Source: Moraxellaceae bacterium (lineage in GTDB: Bacteria; Pseudomonadota; Gammaproteobacteria; Pseudomonadales; Ketobacteraceae). From it: a stretch of 12,327 nt of DNA. The position numbers and the translations under genes are program-made. Below are positions 1-6,401 of the stretch, in pieces. Under the pieces are notes generated by a model. The model ran no database searches, was not told the origin of the DNA, and saw nothing but the letters and a program-made list of their open reading frames with translations. Each line of letters starts with the position of its first letter. The first letter of the stretch is position 1. The DNA lies in NCBI GenBank assembly GCA_002402125.1, contig NVVG01000069.1:7536-19862 (forward strand), written 5' to 3'.

Positions 1-458
1 TCAGGGCTCACTTGGTTAAGCGTTTCGTTGTAAGCATCAGCGGGAAGAATGTCGTCTATCAATATTCGGTAGGCTTGGGCTGGTTCTAAAGCGTTTAGCT
101 TGATGTTTAACAATTTCTCAATATTGGATTTTTCGAATTCACTATCAAAGAATATGTCTTTGCATTTTGATTGCATAGTTTTTCTCAATGCAGAAAAATC
201 TACCCCCAGCGGGTCTAGATAACACATTGCGATAGACTTTCCAAAAGAATCCAGCTCAATTTGCCCGCCAGCGGGAATGAGAGCAGAACGAGTGGTTATC
301 TTTTTTTCGTTCTGTACTACCAATTCAAAGGGGCCTTCAATGCCGATCAGCAAGGAGGAAGCTCCTTGGTTAACAGGAGACAGCTCTGATATTGGCCCTA
401 AATATAAGGTGCGGTATTCCCAGAGGTAGAGTAGAGAACTATCATTTTGTTCAGACAT
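1..458 (-). CDS. AraC-family transcriptional regulator, N-terminal half (partial)
   Basis: The frame opens at an ATG (456-458) and runs off the left edge after about 152 codons. A stop lies three codons upstream in the same frame, and an AGAG motif sits 7 bases before the ATG, so the start is well supported. The protein begins MSEQNDSSLLYLWEYRTLYL. Its pattern of an LYLGPISELSP segment, an IGIEGPFEL strand and an LIPAGGQIEL strand resembles the cupin-like sensing domain of AraC-type regulators. The helix-turn-helix half that would prove this lies outside the window, so the family call is by recognition of the N-terminal part only. The gene is divergent from the acyltransferase at 704 across a 245-base gap, the usual layout for a regulator and its target, but this link is inferred. 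The inducer is unknown. Confidence 0.6.
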   Translation of the reverse strand, partial: MSEQNDSSLLYLWEYRTLYLGPISELSPVNQGASSLLIGIEGPFELVVQNEKKITTRSALIPAGGQIELDSFGKSIAMCYLDPLGVDFSALRKTMQSKCKDIFFDSEFEKSNIEKLLNIKLNALEPAQAYRILIDDILPADAYNETLNQVSP

Positions 459-649
459 AAAAAATCTCTATGAGAGTATCGATCGGGACGTGTTTCTAAT
501 TTACCGCAGATTACTAATCAAAGAAAGCCATCGCAAGTTAAGTTATAAAGAAACCCTGATTCATACAATTAACTATTTATTCAACACCTTATATTGTTCT
601 ATTGTAGCAATAATTTGATTTTTATCCTCTTGGGCCTTTGTTAGATGAT

Positions 650-687
650 TAGTTCAGTGTGTAATTTAGAGTCTAGTTCAGAGTTTA
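650..687. promoter_or_regulatory. 14-base direct repeat upstream of the acyltransferase
   Basis: TAGTTCAGTGTGTA (650-663) recurs as TAGTTCAGAGTTTA (674-687): 12 of 14 identical with a period of 24 bases. The second copy ends 16 bases before the acyltransferase ATG. AraC-type regulators bind direct repeats about two helical turns apart, and such a gene is divergently encoded next door, so this is a candidate operator. No convincing -35/-10 pair could be fixed around it, and chance similarity is possible. Confidence 0.3.
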
Positions 688-703
688 CGAACGTGGAGTA
701 ACT

Positions 704-1462
704 ATGGAAACTCAGTCTGTATTGTATCGATTTGTTCAGCGCAACCTCTCCCCCTTCGTGAGGAAATACTCTCGGTTAGAGGTTGTTGGCTTAGAGAATC
801 TAGTATCCGAAGGGCAGGGAGCTTTGCTGGCCTGCAATCATTCGGGTAGTTTTTGGTGGGATGCTTTGTGTCTCATTGCTGGGTTGGATGATCGGCAGGT
901 GCATTTTGTCGCGCATCATTGGGATGCCAAAATTAGCGTGATGCGAGGCCTGCTTGAAAATTTAGAATGTGGTTTTTTAGATGAGCACACAGGGGATATC
1001 TGCGAGGATAGCAGTGTGGTCAGTGCGGCGAAGTCAGGGAAGTTGATGTGTATTTACCCGGAAGAGTCTTACCATACATTTCGTGATCGCTATACGTTAT
1101 TTAAATTCAGTCCACATGTGGCGAAGTATGCGGATGTTGCGCAGGTGCCAATTATACCCATTACTATTATTGGCGCCGAAGAGGCTGCGGCTACTTTTTT
1201 TGGGCCAAAGCTAAAAAGTGTTCCTTTGCATATACCGTTGCATCCGCCGTTAATCTTGCCATTTAAGATAACTATTGATATTGGAAAGCCTTGCTCCTAC
1301 GAGGAGCTGATATCAGATGCAGCTAATATAACGGCTAATAGAGAGGAAAATTACGCGCTCGCCGCAGACCAGCTAAGAATGAAAATGTATCAGACGATGA
1401 GTCAGTATCGACGCTGTAAATTGTCTGAAGAACAATACATTGATCGCGCAGCATGGTTTTAA
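704..1462 (+). CDS. Lysophospholipid acyltransferase family protein (MGAT-like)
   Basis: A 252-residue protein of the PlsC/LPLAT superfamily, probably transferring an acyl group to a glycerol or other lipid acceptor at the inner face of the membrane. Visible motifs are N45-H46 with D53 (NHSGSFWWD, the catalytic HxnD motif in the wide-spaced form seen in MGAT/DGAT2-like members) and YPEES at 118-122, in the place of the usual FPEG block. After these come LFKF (132-135) and VPIIPITIIGAEE (148-160), close to the family pattern PIVPV-x-IVGAEE. The glycine of the EG pair is glutamate here. No clear membrane span stands out. The ATG is preceded by GGAG at a good distance (GTGGAGTAACT). The gene is divergent from the AraC-type regulator and upstream of the lipase. 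Substrate and acyl donor cannot be read from the sequence. Confidence 0.75.
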   Translation: METQSVLYRFVQRNLSPFVRKYSRLEVVGLENLVSEGQGALLACNHSGSFWWDALCLIAGLDDRQVHFVAHHWDAKISVMRGLLENLECGFLDEHTGDICEDSSVVSAAKSGKLMCIYPEESYHTFRDRYTLFKFSPHVAKYADVAQVPIIPITIIGAEEAAATFFGPKLKSVPLHIPLHPPLILPFKITIDIGKPCSYEELISDAANITANREENYALAADQLRMKMYQTMSQYRRCKLSEEQYIDRAAWF

Positions 1463-1463
1463 G

Positions 1464-1477
1464 CGCTAAATATAGCG
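1464..1477. repeat. Small inverted repeat just after the acyltransferase gene
   Basis: CGCTA, four bases, TAGCG: a perfect 5-bp stem starting two bases after the stop codon. No T-run follows, so it is not a classical terminator. It may only protect a transcript end. The rest of the gap to 1695 shows nothing recognisable. Confidence 0.2.
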
Positions 1478-1695
1478 ACACATTTATCCAATAACAAGTT
1501 TTTCCCAGCGGATGGGGTGGTTTTAATCGCTTTTGTTTTTGCTAAACTATTTTTTATTTCAGGGTAATCATAGACATACAGCTAAAATTTGTTTACGGCT
1601 GGCCTAATAGAATTCACCTGAAATACGCAGTAAATGGCAAGTTTTCAATATCCCCAGATCATACAAGTAAAAGATTTTTCGGAGTTCTATATTGG

Positions 1696-2004
1696 ATGAG
1701 TACGCAAAATAAGACTTCAGAAAGAATAACAAGAACATCAATAAATGGGGCGCTTACAATGAAATCACCTGACACGATATTACATAATTTTACATTGCAT
1801 AATTTAACATTACGTAATTCTAGCTTATGTAAGTCTACGTTAGGAAAATTTAAGTTAAGTGACTATAAGTTAAGAAATTCAACAACGCATGACTCGAATA
1901 AAATTATTGATTGCACTGTTGTTCATGCTGCTGTTCATGCTGTTGAAGATAAGAAATTCAGACTTATCGTTAACCCCCTGGCGTTACGCTTTCCCCCCGT
2001 TTGA
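1696..2004 (+). CDS. Small repetitive ORF with five-residue periodicity, function unknown
   Basis: A 102-residue frame that I do not recognise. Residues 30-69 are eight five-residue units (HNFTL, HNLTL, RNSSL, CKSTL, GKFKL, SDYKL, RNSTT, HDSNK), with leucine at every fifth position from 29 to 59 and a polar residue (N, K or D) two places after it. This resembles pentapeptide-repeat periodicity, though the usual small residue two before the leucine is only sometimes present and the run is short (about two coils). A second internal repeat, VHAAVHAV, follows. There is no signal peptide or membrane span. A CGGAG lies upstream but is rather far from the ATG. The frame sits upstream of the lipase in the same direction, 191 bases away. 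Whether it is translated is uncertain: the periodicity could be a DNA minisatellite that happens to stay open. Confidence 0.35.
   Translation: MSTQNKTSERITRTSINGALTMKSPDTILHNFTLHNLTLRNSSLCKSTLGKFKLSDYKLRNSTTHDSNKIIDCTVVHAAVHAVEDKKFRLIVNPLALRFPPV
1783..1902 (+). repeat. Degenerate 15-base tandem repeat (eight units)
   Basis: Eight units of 15 bases, the best conserved being CATAATTTTACATTG and CATAATTTAACATTA, decaying rightwards. The unit length equals five codons, so the reading frame is kept. The pattern underlies the five-residue repeat of the small ORF. Confidence 0.6.
1921..1944 (+). repeat. 12-base tandem duplication
   Basis: GTTCATGCTGCT is followed directly by GTTCATGCTGTT (11 of 12 identical). 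It lies in the small repetitive ORF and encodes VHAA-VHAV. It is a second, unrelated short-repeat event in the same locus. Confidence 0.6.
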
Positions 2005-2033
2005 AAAACTAACGTTGTAAAAACTAACGTTGT
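2004..2033. repeat. Perfect 15-base tandem repeat after the small ORF
   Basis: AAAAACTAACGTTGT occurs twice in a row (2004-2018 and 2019-2033) and is followed by a further AAAAA. It overlaps the last base of the small ORF's stop codon. The unit contains the palindrome AACGTT. The unit length matches the repeat in the ORF, but the sequence does not. Confidence 0.75.
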
Positions 2034-2195
2034 AAAAATGGAAGATTAGTTTTTCTACTACTAAATAAATGTCAAATAAAGGCCTACTCTGCACTGCAAG
2101 ATCTATGGCGTTGGTTTTTTATGGCTAAAATTTAGTGCCGTTTAAAACGAAAATAAAAAATATAGAAAACATCTAAAATAATAAGGATCAAAATC

Positions 2196-3575
2196 ATGGG
2201 TCAGAGCAAAAAAACATTACATAATAGAATTATAGGATCTGTAGCTGGGATGGTGATGGCAACCGTTGCCGGTTTTTCACATGCAGCAACAACAACCGAG
2301 CCTGCGGCCCCCACCGACCGGCTAAATAAATACCCTATCGTGTTGGTGCACGGTTTCTTTGGTTGGGGTCGAGATGAAGTGTTGGGGGTCAAGCATTTTG
2401 GTGGTCTTAGAGATATTCAAAAATTACTCATGAGAGAAGAGGGGCACAAAGTAGTTGTCACGCCAGCCATGGGGCCCATTTCAAGTTCATGGGATAGAGC
2501 CTGTGAACTCTATGCACAGTTGATGGGTACCCAAGTCGATTACGGTAAGGCGCATTCTGCTGAATATGGACACGAGCGATTTGGTAGAGACCATAGAAAA
2601 AATCCTAATAAAACTAAGATCAATTTGCTTGGGGCCGGTCAGAAGGTGAACTTGCTAGCACATAGCCAAGGCGTGCAAACGGGTCGTGTGTTAATTGAAT
2701 TGCTGCGCAATGGTAGTCAAGCCGAGATGGCGGTCACTAGCGAAGCGGATTTGTCGGATTTCTTCAAAGGCGGTAATCAGTGGGTGCATTCAATCGCTGC
2801 GCTGTCCGGTGCTAATGATGGTTCCGCTATTGCTCACGGTATCTATAATCAGATTGGTGGCTATGAAAAAATCATTACCCTGCTGATTAATGTTGTGAAT
2901 ACTCTTAGCCTGAGTTTTGTGTATGATTTTAAACTCGAGCAATTTGGCTTGGAAAATAAACCCTTCTGGAAAAACCCTCTGGCTTACATGAAAGAAATCA
3001 CCGGTCAGATGTACCATAGAAAAGATTCGGCATTTTATGACCTAAGCGCACAGGGCGCTGCCGAGATTAATGCCTATGCGACCATGGAAGAGGATGTTTT
3101 TTACTATTCTTGGGCGAATCAAAGCTCTGAGTTGCAACCTGATGGCACGCATCGATGGGCCGAAAATACCAATTTTATCTTAGCTCAAGTTGTTAACTTT
3201 ATGGGTAACTATGAGTACAGCGCTCCCGGCATGATATCTATGACTAGCGAATCTTGGCCAAACGATGGTATTACTTCTACCCGTTCAATGTCTGCACCTA
3301 TAAACTGGTCCACCGATACCTATGTTGACTATGATGGTTCACCTGTCGAGCCTGGTGTGTGGAATTACATGGGTAAACTGGAAGGAAATTGGGATCATTG
3401 GGATATGCTAAATCTGTTGGATCCAAAACATGATGTGGTTCCATTGTACTATAACGCAGCGAATTTCTTAGCGTCGACTGAAGGCGAAGGCATATTAGGG
3501 GGTTCTATTGATTGGTTGGTGCTTCTAGGCTTTGGTGGTTTGGCAGCATTTAGGAAAAAAACCCTATCGAAGTAG
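2196..3575 (+). CDS. Secreted triacylglycerol lipase (family I.5/I.6 type) with GlyGly-CTERM tail
   Basis: A 459-residue lipase hydrolysing ester bonds of acylglycerols outside the cytoplasm. Residues 1-30 are a Sec signal peptide (basic start, hydrophobic core, SHA/A cleavage). The oxyanion segment is VLVHGFFGW (49-57). The nucleophile is S157 in AHSQG, with D357 (NDG) and H401 (WDHWD) completing the expected triad. D100, H120, H126 and D244 match in type and spacing (20 and 6 residues between the first three) the zinc ligands of Geobacillus lipases (Asp61, His81, His87, Asp238). Residues 435-459 (GGS, W440, a hydrophobic run, then RKK) form a GlyGly-CTERM sorting tail, implying type II secretion and rhombosortase cleavage. 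AAGGA lies 8 bases before the ATG. A strong terminator follows, so the gene is likely monocistronic or last in its transcript. Family and triad are firm; the natural substrate is not known. Confidence 0.9.
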   Translation: MGQSKKTLHNRIIGSVAGMVMATVAGFSHAATTTEPAAPTDRLNKYPIVLVHGFFGWGRDEVLGVKHFGGLRDIQKLLMREEGHKVVVTPAMGPISSSWDRACELYAQLMGTQVDYGKAHSAEYGHERFGRDHRKNPNKTKINLLGAGQKVNLLAHSQGVQTGRVLIELLRNGSQAEMAVTSEADLSDFFKGGNQWVHSIAALSGANDGSAIAHGIYNQIGGYEKIITLLINVVNTLSLSFVYDFKLEQFGLENKPFWKNPLAYMKEITGQMYHRKDSAFYDLSAQGAAEINAYATMEEDVFYYSWANQSSELQPDGTHRWAENTNFILAQVVNFMGNYEYSAPGMISMTSESWPNDGITSTRSMSAPINWSTDTYVDYDGSPVEPGVWNYMGKLEGNWDHWDMLNLLDPKHDVVPLYYNAANFLASTEGEGILGGSIDWLVLLGFGGLAAFRKKTLSK

Positions 3576-3614
3576 TGTAGCTACTACAATACATTGAAAG
3601 TCCGACCTCCGTTT

Positions 3615-3657
3615 TCCCGGCTTAAACACTCAAAGTGTATAAGCTGGGATTTTTTTT
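3615..3657 (+). terminator. Rho-independent terminator of the lipase gene
   Basis: A 16-position stem (3615-3630 with 3634-3649) with one G-T pair and one A-A mismatch, a CAA loop, and then eight T (3650-3657). It lies 40 bases after the lipase stop. It is the clearest terminator in the window. Confidence 0.92.
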
Positions 3658-3966
3658 GTCCGTGTTACCGCAATTTTAGAGCTATCTTGTTTCGGCGCGT
3701 GCTATCTGCCGGGAGATATTTATTCTAGGTTTGTTTGTGAGTTTAAACTCGGGAAATTTGCTTTTGGAGGTAGGCTAGATTCCCAAGATTCGAGAAAGGT
3801 TGTCATTACTCGTCATTAAACTAATTCGGTTGGGCTTTGTAAGTATTTATGATCCTACTTTGATAGCGACGTACCTATTGTTGTTTGATTCATAGAAAAT
3901 TTATATGGATCAAACGGGAATTTTATCAAGCTATTATGGAACCACTTATAACAATAGGATTAACCA
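3658..3966. other. Gene-free stretch between lipase terminator and propeller lipoprotein gene
   Basis: No convincing reading frame was seen. It holds a 26-base segment (3684-3709) that recurs at 5148-5173, and a perfect 12-base palindrome GAGTTTAAACTC (3739-3750). The last part is AT-rich and should carry the promoter of the next gene, but I could not fix one. AGGA 7 bases before the ATG at 3967 is the likely ribosome binding site. Confidence 0.5.
3684..3709. repeat. Downstream-flank repeat, copy 1
   Basis: Starts ATCTTGTTT and ends GCGTGCTATCTGC. It matches 5148-5173 at 23 of 26 positions without gaps. It lies just beyond the lipase terminator and marks the downstream flank of the duplicated lipase locus. 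Confidence 0.7.
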
Positions 3967-4968
3967 ATGTTTACACATCACTTTGAAAGATTTAAAAAAA
4001 CTAATTGTGCTCCGCATTTTGGTATCTTTGCCTTAACTGTTTTTCTTGTTTCTTCGCTCTCTGGTTGTAAATCTGAGAGTGAACTGGTTGTAGATGATAT
4101 GCCAGATTCAGAAAATCTATTATTTACTCCAGAGGGGCGCTTATTTGTTTCTGGTGGGAAAAATGTTTTTGAAGTGATTAAAAATGATCAAGGAAAGTTC
4201 TACAAGCTAGATACTTTTCATGATAAATGTTTCGTAAATGGTATTATTCAGCGTGCTGATTATGTTTACGGTGTATGTAGTAAAATGAACTTTGGCGATT
4301 TCTTAAAGTCCTATTTGATCGCGGGTAAGATAGAAGATCTGCCAGACTCTGTTAGTGATGTTACCATTGATGGCGATCCTCACCCCACTATAGAAATGAA
4401 AATCATCGGTGCATTATCAGGCCTAGGGATTCCAAATGGAATGGAAGTTGACGAGTTTGGTAACCTATATATTGCTGATTCGGGAACTTCTAATATTTTT
4501 AAGGTACATATGGCTAACCCAGAAGAAATTGAGAGCATTGAATTGTGGGCTTCCAAAATAGTTTTTTTTGTTAATGGTCTAGAGTGGGTTGATGATGTTC
4601 TGTATTTTACCGGTATCAGAAGAGGAACTACTACCGCAATTATGGGAAAAATTGAATTGAATGATGACGGCGGTGTTGGTGAAGTGACCGAGTTGTTTGA
4701 AAGAAAAAATACCGTACTAGATGATTTGGTGGCTTATAAAGGCGGAGTCATTATTACCGATTACTTTAAAGGTTCATTGGTTTTTTGGAAAAACGGTAAA
4801 CTTCAAGCAGAAACCATGAAAGATATGTTTTATGCGCCATCGGCTGTTCGGCCTACACAACCTCCGATGTTTAACCAAAATGCGCTATTGGTTACTGAAA
4901 AGGGTATATCTTTTAACGGCAACGTGAAATATGGTAATAAACTCGGCCTGTTTTATCCTGACTTTTAA
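3967..4968 (+). CDS. Beta-propeller lipoprotein, SMP-30/gluconolactonase-like
   Basis: A 333-residue protein with a lipoprotein signal: a hydrophobic stretch at 19-32 ending in the lipobox LSGC, with C34 as the lipidated residue. The next residue is K35 rather than Asp, which by the usual rule favours the outer membrane. The mature part shows repeated propeller-blade signatures: GRLFVSG (57-63), IPNGMEVDEFGNLYIADSG (155-173), VNGLEW then LYFTG (202-216), and LDDLVAYKGGVIITDYF (251-267). The NG and D positions resemble metal-site residues of SMP-30/gluconolactonase and related lactonase or strictosidine-synthase-like folds, so it may hydrolyse a lactone or ester, but catalysis is not proven. 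It lies downstream of the lipase behind that gene's terminator, with its own ribosome binding site. Fold is fairly sure; activity is a guess. Confidence 0.65.
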   Translation: MFTHHFERFKKTNCAPHFGIFALTVFLVSSLSGCKSESELVVDDMPDSENLLFTPEGRLFVSGGKNVFEVIKNDQGKFYKLDTFHDKCFVNGIIQRADYVYGVCSKMNFGDFLKSYLIAGKIEDLPDSVSDVTIDGDPHPTIEMKIIGALSGLGIPNGMEVDEFGNLYIADSGTSNIFKVHMANPEEIESIELWASKIVFFVNGLEWVDDVLYFTGIRRGTTTAIMGKIELNDDGGVGEVTELFERKNTVLDDLVAYKGGVIITDYFKGSLVFWKNGKLQAETMKDMFYAPSAVRPTQPPMFNQNALLVTEKGISFNGNVKYGNKLGLFYPDF

Positions 4969-4984
4969 AATGAATGGGATTTCG

Positions 4985-5038
4985 CTCCAGTTTAGTTGAG
5001 GCCTGTACTATGGCTCACGATGTGAGATTAAACTAGAG
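4985..5038. repeat. Long imperfect inverted repeat with nested hairpin
   Basis: CTCCAGTTTA (4985-4994) pairs with TAAACTAGAG (5029-5038) with one mismatch, and the stem extends inward by three weaker pairs. A second perfect stem, CTCAC-GAT-GTGAG (5014-5026), sits in the loop. It starts 16 bases after the propeller gene's stop. There is no T-run, so it is at best an atypical terminator between convergent genes, or part of the decayed duplication that follows. Confidence 0.4.
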
Positions 5039-5057
5039 TGGGTTCGTGGATTGCTTG

Positions 5058-5173
5058 CCAAGATTCACAGGCTTACATGGAAGATGATCTTTATTGTTAC
5101 TCTTTGGTGAATCTAAGCTTTGAGTGGTAACTCAGTGGTACGCATCGATCTTGTTTTAGTGCGTGCTATCTGC
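5058..5173 (+). pseudogene. Remnant of a second lipase gene and its downstream flank
   Basis: Bases 5077-5149 align without gaps to lipase positions 3084-3156, 56 of 73 identical by my count. In the lipase frame they read MEDDLYCYSLVNLSFEW, then a stop, then LSGTHR, against MEEDVFYYSWANQSSELQ and DGTHR (residues 297-320 of the intact protein). The match ends at ATCGAT and turns directly into a 26-base match to 3684-3709, beyond the lipase terminator. About 530 bases of the ancestral copy (lipase C-terminus, terminator) are thus missing at a junction sharing only two bases. The premature stop and missing active-site regions make it non-functional. It lies 90 bases after the propeller gene and ends 28 bases before the tatC stop. 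Confidence 0.8.
5148..5173. repeat. Downstream-flank repeat, copy 2
   Basis: The partner of 3684-3709, 23 of 26 identical, fused directly to the lipase-derived fragment. It overlaps the pseudogene by two bases at the deletion junction. Confidence 0.7.
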
Positions 5174-5201
5174 TGATGTAGATTGTTTTCTGGGCAAGCA
5201 T

Positions 5202-5969
5202 CTATTTGCTCGATTCTATTTCCTTGTCGGACTTTTCCTTCTTCGATTTATCAACCAAACGTCCGAATAATAATCCCACTTCAAATAACATCCACATCGG
5301 TATGGCTAACATGGATTGTGAAAATGGATCTGGCGGTGTTAGCAGCATGGCAAATACAAAACAGCCGATGACGATGTAGGGACGTTTTTCGCTGAGACTA
5401 GCAGCACTGGCCGCACCAGACCAGATAACCAACATAACCGCAATGGGTATTTCAAAGGCCAGGCCGAAAGCAAAAAATAGCTTAAGGGAGATAGAGAGGT
5501 ACTGTGTTATGTCCGGTGTGATAGCCACAGATTCTGGCCCAATGTGGGTAAAGAACTCCATGATCACTGGAAAAATAATGAAGTGAGCAAATGCAATGCC
5601 CGCATAAAATAACAGCACACTGCTGATGAGCATAGGAATGGCGAGGCGTTTTTCGCTGGCATAAAGACCGGGGGAAATAAATTTCCATGTTTGGTGTAAT
5701 AGCACAGGCATCGCCAGGAAAAAGGACACCATCAAGGTTAATTTAAACGGCGCGAAGAAGGTGGCGGTGATATCGGTGGCGATCATGGTGCTACCTTCAG
5801 GAAGCTGATCGCGGATGGGTTTGGAGACTATCTCGTAGATGTCGTTAGCAAAGTAAAAAAGCCCGCAAAAGATGATTCCAATGGAATAGATAGCGCGCAA
5901 CAAGCGATCTCGCAGCTCTATGATGTGAGCTAATAGTGGCTGATTGCCGTCGTTATTTGAGTTCGTCAT
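5202..5969 (-). CDS. tatC: Sec-independent protein translocase TatC
   Basis: A 255-residue six-span inner-membrane protein that recognises twin-arginine signal peptides and forms the Tat receptor with TatB. Diagnostic positions are HIIELRDRLLR (15-25) with E18, FAPFKL (72-77), PGLYASEKR (100-108) with E106, FGLAFEIPI (168-176) and LTPPDPFSQ (210-218) with D214, all matching conserved TatC sites. Length is normal, and the tail is lysine- and glutamate-rich. The ATG start places the HxxELRxRL motif at the usual distance from the N-terminus, although the ribosome binding site is weak. It is the last gene of the tatABC set, 48 bases after tatB, and convergent with the propeller gene. I see no strong terminator after it; the space is occupied by the decayed lipase copy. 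Confidence 0.97.
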   Translation of the reverse strand: MTNSNNDGNQPLLAHIIELRDRLLRAIYSIGIIFCGLFYFANDIYEIVSKPIRDQLPEGSTMIATDITATFFAPFKLTLMVSFFLAMPVLLHQTWKFISPGLYASEKRLAIPMLISSVLLFYAGIAFAHFIIFPVIMEFFTHIGPESVAITPDITQYLSISLKLFFAFGLAFEIPIAVMLVIWSGAASAASLSEKRPYIVIGCFVFAMLLTPPDPFSQSMLAIPMWMLFEVGLLFGRLVDKSKKEKSDKEIESSK

Positions 5970-6017
5970 TAGAAGTGATAAGTCCAGAGGTAGGTCGAGC
6001 CGGGTGGATGTTTGGCG

Positions 6018-6353
6018 TTAGGGCGTGGACGGTGGCTCGGGTGTTTGTGAGGTTGGTGCTGTAGTTGAATCTAACGTTGAATCTGGCTTTGAGCCTGCTG
6101 ACTCGAGGTCCAGCGACTGTTTCAAGGTTTGTTCATCTAATCCAAGATCATTCATTTGTTCTTGGATGCGTTGGGTCATTTCTTTGGTATTGATTTCGTT
6201 TTCCAGTTCTTCTTTTACCGCCAAGCTGGCGCGACGAAATTTCCCTATCCATGCGCTTGTCATTCGAATGGCATGCGGCAGGCGCTCGGGGCCAAGCACA
6301 ACCAATCCAATAATGCCGATTAAGATGAGTTCGAAAAAACCGATATCAAACAT
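6018..6353 (-). CDS. tatB: Sec-independent protein translocase subunit TatB
   Basis: A 111-residue protein with an N-terminal membrane helix (about 5-20), the hinge GPERLP (21-26), an amphipathic helix, and an acidic then Ser/Thr/Pro-rich tail. MFDIGFFELILIG is the typical TatB start, with E8 in the conserved place. The frame stays open 22 codons further upstream to a GTG inside the tandem repeat at 6402-6453. I reject that extension because TatB needs the helix at its very N-terminus. The sequence before the chosen ATG has only a weak ACGGG as ribosome binding site. It works with TatC in binding Tat substrates. The gap to tatA is 128 bases, wide for this operon. Confidence 0.93.
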   Translation of the reverse strand: MFDIGFFELILIGIIGLVVLGPERLPHAIRMTSAWIGKFRRASLAVKEELENEINTKEMTQRIQEQMNDLGLDEQTLKQSLDLESAGSKPDSTLDSTTAPTSQTPEPPSTP

Positions 6354-6401
6354 GAATGACCCGTAGCTTTGCTGCTTATGACTATGAAGGCTGTAGTTGC
6401 G

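Noticed and set aside
3739..3750. Palindrome GAGTTTAAACTC as an operator or attachment site
   Set aside because: It stands alone, with no adjacent regulator, integrase or second copy. It is noted only as part of the gene-free stretch.
4990..5021. Further lipase-derived sequence (similarity to the region encoding residues 99-110)
   Set aside because: A few shared short words such as GCCTGT and CTATG need many gaps. This is not distinguishable from chance by eye.
5150..5201. Terminator after tatC
   Set aside because: Only a 4-bp stem could be drawn, with no proper T-run on the minus strand.
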